NCBI GenBank assembly: GCA_020433835.1
Contig: JAGRBY010000298.1
Location: 1-8,595 of the forward strand
Reading direction: 5' to 3'
DNA from: Anaerolineae bacterium
Lineage (GTDB): Bacteria > Chloroflexota > Anaerolineae > 4572-78 > J111
Length of the DNA stretch: 8,595 nt
The position numbers were made by a program, and so were the translations under genes. Every line of letters begins with the position of its first letter. Positions within the stretch are counted from its first letter, which is position 1. Positions 6,002 through 8,595 of this stretch are shown one piece after another. The notes under the pieces are model-generated. The model had not been told where the DNA came from. It saw nothing but the letters and a program-made list of their open reading frames with translations, and did not search any database.

Positions 6002-6086
6002 TTTCACCAAAGCGTAACGGGCTAAAATGTTAGTCGGACGGGCTTTGATGAAACGGATATGTACCGCTCTATTTTAGCACGTCCGA
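6002..6086. repeat. Cluster of interlocking inverted repeats
   Basis: Four complementary pairs overlap in 85 bases. TTTCACCAAAGC (6002-6013) pairs with GCTTTGATGAAA (6042-6053) with one mismatch. GGCTAA (6020-6025) pairs with TTAGTC (6030-6035) inside it. GCTAAAAT (6021-6028) pairs perfectly with ATTTTAGC (6071-6078). TCGGACG (6034-6040) pairs perfectly with CGTCCGA (6080-6086). The last two cross in pseudoknot order, and they exclude the inner hairpin. ACGGGCT is also directly repeated (6017-6023 and 6038-6044). There is no ORF here and no known riboswitch motif. It could be a structured RNA, a conformational switch, or a small mobile-element relic. Confidence 0.5.
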
Positions 6087-6129
6087 ATAGGAATGACAAA
6101 GGATTTTTTATGCGCCTATAACTTGCGTT

Positions 6130-6158
6130 TTGCCAATCGTGTAGCTGTCAAGTATTAT
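6130..6158 (+). promoter_or_regulatory. sigma70-type promoter P1 of the pgeF group
   Basis: TTGCCA (6130-6135) and TATTAT (6153-6158) each match the -35 and -10 consensus at five of six bases and are separated by the optimal 17 bases. Transcription would start near 6165, leaving a leader of about 100 bases before pgeF. Confidence 0.6.
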
Positions 6159-6197
6159 GTCTTAATGCAAAGTCGGTTGGGTAAAAGCGTCGATATA

Positions 6198-6225
6198 TTG
6201 TAAATTTTGTTATGTTTGGTATAAT
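6198..6225 (+). promoter_or_regulatory. Second promoter P2 with extended -10
   Basis: A perfect TATAAT (6220-6225) is preceded by TG at 6217-6218 with the correct one-base gap, an extended -10 element. TTGTAA (6198-6203) is a weak -35 at 16 bases. Transcription would start near 6232, downstream of two in-frame ATG codons (6212, 6224), which disfavours these as pgeF starts on this transcript. Confidence 0.6.
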
Positions 6226-6265
6226 GAAGCAAGAAACAATAAGGTATGGATATCCCTCACCCACT

Positions 6266-7102
6266 ATGGTCCGGTCACAGCTATATCTTCAAGAAGAACA
6301 AGATGTTATCTATCAGGCAAAAGCACAAAATGTATGGATCTACCGTGTTCGGGATTTTGATGCTTATCCACACTTGAAACATGCTATTTTTACACGTCGG
6401 GGTGGGGTTAGCCTTTCTCCGTTTGACTCACTCAATTTGAGTGTTTCAGTCGGCGATAACCCCCAAACAGTACAAAAAAATTTTAATGCTGCCTGCCAGG
6501 CTGCTGGTGTCGATCCTGAACAAACCGTTTCAAGTCATTTGATTCACGGGGCAGATGTTGCCACAATCGATCAGACAAACCGGCAGAAAGTTATCGGCCA
6601 GGCCGATGCGCTCATTACGGCTGAGCCGGCAATTTATCTTTTTATGCGTTTTGGCGACTGCACGCCGCTGCTCTTTTTCGATCCGGTGAGGCGGGCTGTG
6701 GGTTTGTCTCATGCCGGTTGGCGCGGCACTATGCAAAATGTTGCCGGGGCCACTGTTGCGGCGATGATCAACCAATTGGGGTGTCAGGCCGAAAATATCA
6801 TCGCCGTTGTTGGTCCGGCTATTGGTCCCTGCTGTTATGAGGTTGGCCCCGACGTGCTAGCCGCCGCAGATCAAGCGTTTGATGCGCCGGAACAATTTTT
6901 TACGCAACAAAGTAATCGAGCAGGTCATGCCCATTTCAACTTGGGGGCAGCCAACCAACAGCAGTTGCTCGAAGCCGGGGTTACGCACATTATTCAATCG
7001 AATATGTGTACCGCATGTCGAACCGACGACTTTTTCTCACACAGAGCCGAAAACGGGCAAACCGGACGTTTTGGTGTTATTATCGGAATTGAGGACCAGT
7101 GA
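6266..7102 (+). CDS. pgeF: Purine nucleoside phosphorylase / YfiH-YlmD (laccase-domain) protein
   Basis: A member of the Cu-oxidase_4/DUF152 family. Characterised homologues are zinc-dependent purine nucleoside phosphorylases with adenosine deaminase activity, and E. coli YfiH (PgeF) is linked to peptidoglycan composition editing. Numbered from the ATG at 6266 (278 residues), FTRRGGVS (42-49) and SLNLSVSVGDNP (55-66) open the fold. The expected active-site/zinc residues are H94 (LIHGADV), C132 (GDCTPLLFFDP) and H149 (SHAGWRGT), followed by GPAIGPCCYEVG (183-194) and CRTDDFFSHR (251-260). The frame stays open upstream to an ATG at 6212, but that codon and the one at 6224 overlap promoter P2, and homologues usually have short N-termini, so 6266 is preferred. 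No good Shine-Dalgarno sequence precedes any choice, so the start is uncertain. It is the first gene of the run with yggS and proC. Confidence 0.92.
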   Translation: MVRSQLYLQEEQDVIYQAKAQNVWIYRVRDFDAYPHLKHAIFTRRGGVSLSPFDSLNLSVSVGDNPQTVQKNFNAACQAAGVDPEQTVSSHLIHGADVATIDQTNRQKVIGQADALITAEPAIYLFMRFGDCTPLLFFDPVRRAVGLSHAGWRGTMQNVAGATVAAMINQLGCQAENIIAVVGPAIGPCCYEVGPDVLAAADQAFDAPEQFFTQQSNRAGHAHFNLGAANQQQLLEAGVTHIIQSNMCTACRTDDFFSHRAENGQTGRFGVIIGIEDQ

Positions 7103-7854
7103 GCGAACTCACTGCCAATCTTTTGTCCGTTCAAAAACGCATCGCGGCTGCCGCCGCTCGAGAAGGCCGAAAAGCAGAGGATGTTACGCTGGTAGCGGTC
7201 AGTAAAACGCATCCACTTGAGATGATAATAGAAGCCTACCAGGCCGGTCTGCGTCATTTCGGTGAAAACCGCAACGAAGAATTGCTCGATAAGCGGACAG
7301 CCTTTGCGCAGTGGCAGTCATCACACCAGGTGATTGAGCCGATTCAGTGGCATTTCATTGGTCATGTGCAAAGCCGACAGGTCGCATCGATTTTGGAAAG
7401 CCGGCCGGCCCTACTCCACTCTGTGGACAGTATCAAATTGGCCGAGCGCATCGATCGCCTGGCGCAGAGAGAAAACTTACCCAAGGTTAACATCCTTTTG
7501 CAATGTAATATATCTGGCGAAGAAAGAAAATCAGGTTTTTCGCTACAAGAATGGAAGACAGCACCGCACCAACTTACCGATTTTTTGCATGCAATAGAAC
7601 AGATGGCCGCTCTTGAAAACGTAAGCATTGTAGGGTTAATGACGATGGCCCCCTACTTCGATGAAGCCGAGGCATCGCGCCCCTTTTTTCAGAGCTTAGC
7701 CACCTTAAATGAACGATTAAAAGAATCGATACCTCAGTTAGAATGGCGTCATCTCTCAATGGGTATGACCAACGATTTTGAGGTCGGCATCGAAGAGGGT
7801 GCCACAATCGTTCGCGTGGGTCGAGCGATTTTTGGAGAACGACAGTACACTTGA
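7099..7854 (+). CDS. yggS: YggS family pyridoxal phosphate homeostasis protein
   Basis: A cytosolic PLP-binding protein of the YggS/PROSC (PLPBP) family. It lacks a known catalytic reaction and buffers PLP supply, with effects on amino-acid pools. The 251-residue protein has the single-domain alanine-racemase-like barrel. The PLP lysine is K36 in VAVSKTHP (32-39), the same position as in E. coli YggS. HFGENRNEELLDK (53-65), HFIGHVQSRQ (85-94), SVDSIKLAERI (108-118) and the phosphate-binding end SMGMTNDFE (220-228) with GATIVRVGRAIFG (234-246) are all present. The GTG start at 7099 overlaps the pgeF stop (GTGA), with GAGG (7091-7094) placed four bases before it, indicating translational coupling. 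proC follows after ten bases. The yggS-proC pairing is widespread and fits a role in PLP and proline/amino-acid balance. Confidence 0.95.
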   Translation: MSELTANLLSVQKRIAAAAAREGRKAEDVTLVAVSKTHPLEMIIEAYQAGLRHFGENRNEELLDKRTAFAQWQSSHQVIEPIQWHFIGHVQSRQVASILESRPALLHSVDSIKLAERIDRLAQRENLPKVNILLQCNISGEERKSGFSLQEWKTAPHQLTDFLHAIEQMAALENVSIVGLMTMAPYFDEAEASRPFFQSLATLNERLKESIPQLEWRHLSMGMTNDFEVGIEEGATIVRVGRAIFGERQYT

Positions 7855-7864
7855 AAAGCGGACC

Positions 7865-8595
7865 ATGTTAGAAGATACAAAGATAAGTTTCATTGGTAGT
7901 GGCGCCATGGCCACGGCGATAATAGCCGGTCTATGTGAGCAAGGGTTAGTTGCCCCCCAACACATCACCGCTAGTGATCCCTCTGCGGCCCAGCTAGATA
8001 AAATTAAGCAACAATATCCAATTAATACAACATCGAATAATTTAGAAGCGGTCAAAGAGGCCGATATTGTTGTTTTGGCTGTAAAACCCCAAACGCTAGC
8101 CGCCATTGGTCGAGAATTAAAAAACGAACTCCAGCCTGAAACGCTGGTGCTCTCTATTTTAGCCGGTTCAACCATCGACAGCATCAGCCAAATATTGCGC
8201 CACGACCGAATTGTGCGGGTTATGCCCAATACTCCGGCGCAGGTTAATAAAGGTATGTCGGTATGGACGTGTACCGAGCAAGTTAATGAAACACAAAAGC
8301 AACAGTCTCAAGCGATTCTAGGCGCTTTAGGCGAAGAAATTTTTGTAGAAAGTGAAAAGTTTCTGGATATGGCGACTGCACTGTCGGGGGGAGGTCCGGC
8401 CTACGTTTACCTATTTATGGAAGCGTTGATCGACGCCGGCGTGCATATGGGTTTTTCCAGAGATATAGCCCAGCAGTTAGTTTATCAAACCTTTGAGGGA
8501 TCGGTGGCTTTTGCCCGCAGCACGGATAGTCATCCGGCCGAACTGCGTAACCGTGTTACCTCGCCGGGGGGAACAACTGCTGAAGCGCTATACCA
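7865..8595 (+). CDS. proC: Pyrroline-5-carboxylate reductase, 3'-truncated
   Basis: Last step of proline synthesis: NAD(P)H-dependent reduction of 1-pyrroline-5-carboxylate to proline in the cytosol. The frame is open from the ATG at 7865 to the window end (243 full codons). The usual length is about 265-280, so roughly 25-35 residues are missing. The Rossmann dinucleotide loop is FIGSGAMA (9-16), a GxGxMA pattern; AVKPQ (72-76) and RVMPNTPA (118-125) are typical family blocks. The C-terminal dimer domain has ALSGGGPAYVYLFMEALIDAG (172-192), where most homologues have SGSGPAY, and the P5CR signature RVTSPGGTTAEAL (230-242). The start lies ten bases after the yggS stop, with only a weak GAAAAG upstream, so it may depend on translation from yggS. 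The family assignment is very firm. Confidence 0.96.
   Translation, partial: MLEDTKISFIGSGAMATAIIAGLCEQGLVAPQHITASDPSAAQLDKIKQQYPINTTSNNLEAVKEADIVVLAVKPQTLAAIGRELKNELQPETLVLSILAGSTIDSISQILRHDRIVRVMPNTPAQVNKGMSVWTCTEQVNETQKQQSQAILGALGEEIFVESEKFLDMATALSGGGPAYVYLFMEALIDAGVHMGFSRDIAQQLVYQTFEGSVAFARSTDSHPAELRNRVTSPGGTTAEALY

Noticed and set aside
7756..8229. 157-codon minus-strand frame over the yggS end and proC
   Set aside because: It overlaps two well-supported genes. The real gene here is proC on the plus strand, which runs off the window end.

Overview
The window carries ordinary bacterial housekeeping and amino-acid-biosynthesis genes. Base composition is roughly balanced, genes are tightly packed, and most starts have a Shine-Dalgarno sequence. 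The gene set is compatible with Chloroflexota or a similar environmental lineage: a GSU1798-type citramalate synthase beside leuB, a YbaK/EbsC protein of the environmental type, a bacterial FbaB-type class I aldolase, and a pgeF-yggS-proC run. This placement is an inference from gene style and order; no marker gene is present to prove it.

Left part (1-5312, all + strand). The window opens inside leuD (isopropylmalate isomerase small subunit). It continues through a complete class I fructose-bisphosphate aldolase (fbaB) with a clear intrinsic terminator. A 433-base non-coding stretch rich in repeats and hairpins follows. Then comes a compact group: citramalate synthase (cimA), a YbaK/EbsC aminoacyl-tRNA deacylase-like protein, and 3-isopropylmalate dehydrogenase (leuB). 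CimA with LeuC/LeuD and LeuB would make 2-oxobutyrate from pyruvate and acetyl-CoA, the threonine-independent route to isoleucine. The same LeuCD and LeuB also serve leucine synthesis.

Middle (5313-6265). A 19-base-arm inverted repeat lies between leuB and a convergent minus-strand pentapeptide-repeat protein with 24 uninterrupted repeats. The divergent intergenic region beyond it holds an operator-like dyad, a cluster of interlocking inverted repeats (6002-6086) and two good sigma70-type promoters facing right.

Right part (6266-8595, + strand). pgeF (purine nucleoside phosphorylase/YfiH), yggS (PLP homeostasis protein) and proC (pyrroline-5-carboxylate reductase, cut by the window end) form an operon, with a 4-base overlap and then a 10-base gap. 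The order is a widely conserved one.

I see no phage, transposase, CRISPR, defence, rRNA or tRNA genes. The least explained material is non-coding: the element at 6002-6086, the repeat/hairpin block at 1975-2057, the inverted repeat at 5325-5380, and two small leader-like ORFs.
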